In this document: piece after piece, positions 63,475 through 64,000 of the stretch
Layout of the letters: each line of letters begins with the position of its first letter
Numbering within the stretch: the first letter of the stretch is position 1
Assembly: GCA_050246995.1 (NCBI GenBank)
Contig: JBFWVA010000001.1
Span: forward strand, 665,841-729,840
Source: SHVO01 sp050246995
GTDB taxonomy: Bacteria > Pseudomonadota > Alphaproteobacteria > Rhodospirillales > Rhodospirillaceae
Direction of reading: 5' to 3'
DNA: 64,000 nt
Position numbers and translations under genes: made by a program
The notes under the pieces: model-generated
Told to the model about the DNA's origin: nothing
Databases searched by the model: none
What the model saw: the letters and a program-made list of their open reading frames with translations, nothing else

Positions 63475-64000
63475 ATGAGTGAACGGTCTTCCGGCCCCTC
63501 CCGCTGGAACATGCCCGACCGGCCCCGGAGCAAGAATTACGCCCACCTGCGGCGGACCTATGAATTCATGCGTCCGTACAAGGGCCAGCTGCTCATTTTC
63601 TGTATCGCGCTGGCCATCACCTCGGCGGCGACGTTGAGCATCGGCTTGGGGCTGAAGTTCGTGATCGACCGGGGCCTTTCCGCCGGCAGCCGCGAAATGC
63701 TCGACCAGGGCCTACTTGCGCTGATCGGTGTGATCGTGGTGATCGCGGTCGGCACCTTCACGCGCTTCTATTACATCTCGTGGATCGGCGAACGAGTGGT
63801 GGCCGACATCCGCGCCGCGGTGTTCAACCACATCCTGCGGCTTTCGCCCGGTTTCTTCGAGACCACCAAGACCGGCGAGATCCTTTCGCGCCTGACGACG
63901 GATACCTCACTGCTGCAACAGGTCGTGGGCTGGTCCCTGTCGATCGCCCTGCGCAACGTGGTGGCGCTGATCGGCGGCGTGACGATGCTGATCGTCACCA
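63475..64000 (+). CDS. ABC exporter, fused permease-ATPase (5' part)
   Basis: The first 175 residues of an ABC-type exporter that runs off the right edge without a stop. After a short hydrophilic N-terminus come four hydrophobic stretches of the transmembrane domain. The coupling-helix region RLSPGFFETTKTGEILSRLTTDTSLLQQ is the conserved type-I exporter segment (MsbA/LptB-like lipid exporters or multidrug). The ATPase domain is outside the window. ATG 63475 with GGA upstream. Confidence 0.88.
   Translation, partial: MSERSSGPSRWNMPDRPRSKNYAHLRRTYEFMRPYKGQLLIFCIALAITSAATLSIGLGLKFVIDRGLSAGSREMLDQGLLALIGVIVVIAVGTFTRFYYISWIGERVVADIRAAVFNHILRLSPGFFETTKTGEILSRLTTDTSLLQQVVGWSLSIALRNVVALIGGVTMLIVT

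Overview
The window reads as a chromosomal segment of an aerobic, GC-rich alphaproteobacterium. Evidence includes a complete System I cytochrome c maturation operon with ccmI and an attached Sco protein, a DinB with the alphaproteobacterial N-terminal zinc ribbon, a Suv3-type helicase, CarD, a 7Fe ferredoxin FdxA, KorAB and a Tat/Sec-rich secretome. The family cannot be fixed from the sequence; a Rhizomicrobium/Micropepsaceae-like organism is only a guess. I saw no rRNA, tRNA, CRISPR array, insertion sequence or prophage, and no gene is visibly frameshifted.

Layout. 1-10 kb: DUF488 protein, OGFr-domain protein, a small heat shock protein behind a ROSE-like RNA thermometer, a cyclic-nucleotide-binding protein, 2-oxoglutarate:ferredoxin oxidoreductase (korA-korB), metC, a GH17 glycosidase, an EpmC-like protein, a nuclease-fold protein and carD. 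10-24 kb: fdxA, a DUF938 methyltransferase, two TPR/glycosyltransferase-like proteins, an S4 protein with a Suv3-like helicase, a hibernation factor, htpG, a short threonyl-tRNA synthetase and acnA. 24-33 kb: a predicted small RNA and then ccmABCDEFGHI-sco-ycgN-ygjP. 33-39 kb: SleB-type hydrolase, a class A PBP, an H1-like basic protein and an AlkC-like protein. 38-48 kb: an uncharacterised secreted gene set on the minus strand (unknown protein, DUF1592 cytochrome, DUF1552 Tat protein, COG4315 repeat protein, TonB receptor, NHL protein). 48-64 kb: exported methyltransferase, amino acid permease, YaiI, rhlE, a thiolase, a degenerate cyclase-like membrane protein, TPP riboswitch-thiC, mtgA, a response regulator, nadX, a DsbA-fold isomerase, a molybdenum hydroxylase M/S/G set without its large subunit, dinB and the start of an ABC exporter.

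The most interesting signals are RNA-level. (i) thrS is preceded by a 26-codon leader peptide with seven consecutive Thr codons, a TTGACA-N17-CTAGAT promoter placed so that the leader mRNA would be leaderless, an intrinsic terminator, and an antiterminator that pairs leader codons with the terminator 5' arm. This is a full ribosome-mediated attenuator on a ThrRS that lacks the TGS and editing domains. (ii) Between acnA and ccmA sits a predicted sRNA of three hairpins with CU-rich, anti-Shine-Dalgarno-like loops. (iii) The small heat shock gene has its SD locked in a ROSE-type hairpin. (iv) thiC has a TPP riboswitch with an SD-sequestering hairpin. (v) rhlE has a strong promoter and a roughly 220-nt leader containing two terminator-like hairpins.

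Genes that probably work together: korAB with a ferredoxin such as FdxA and with acnA in central carbon flow; the ccm operon with the CxxCH-bearing DUF1592 protein; and the TonB/DUF1552/DUF1592 cluster as a candidate envelope oxidation and uptake system of unknown substrate.
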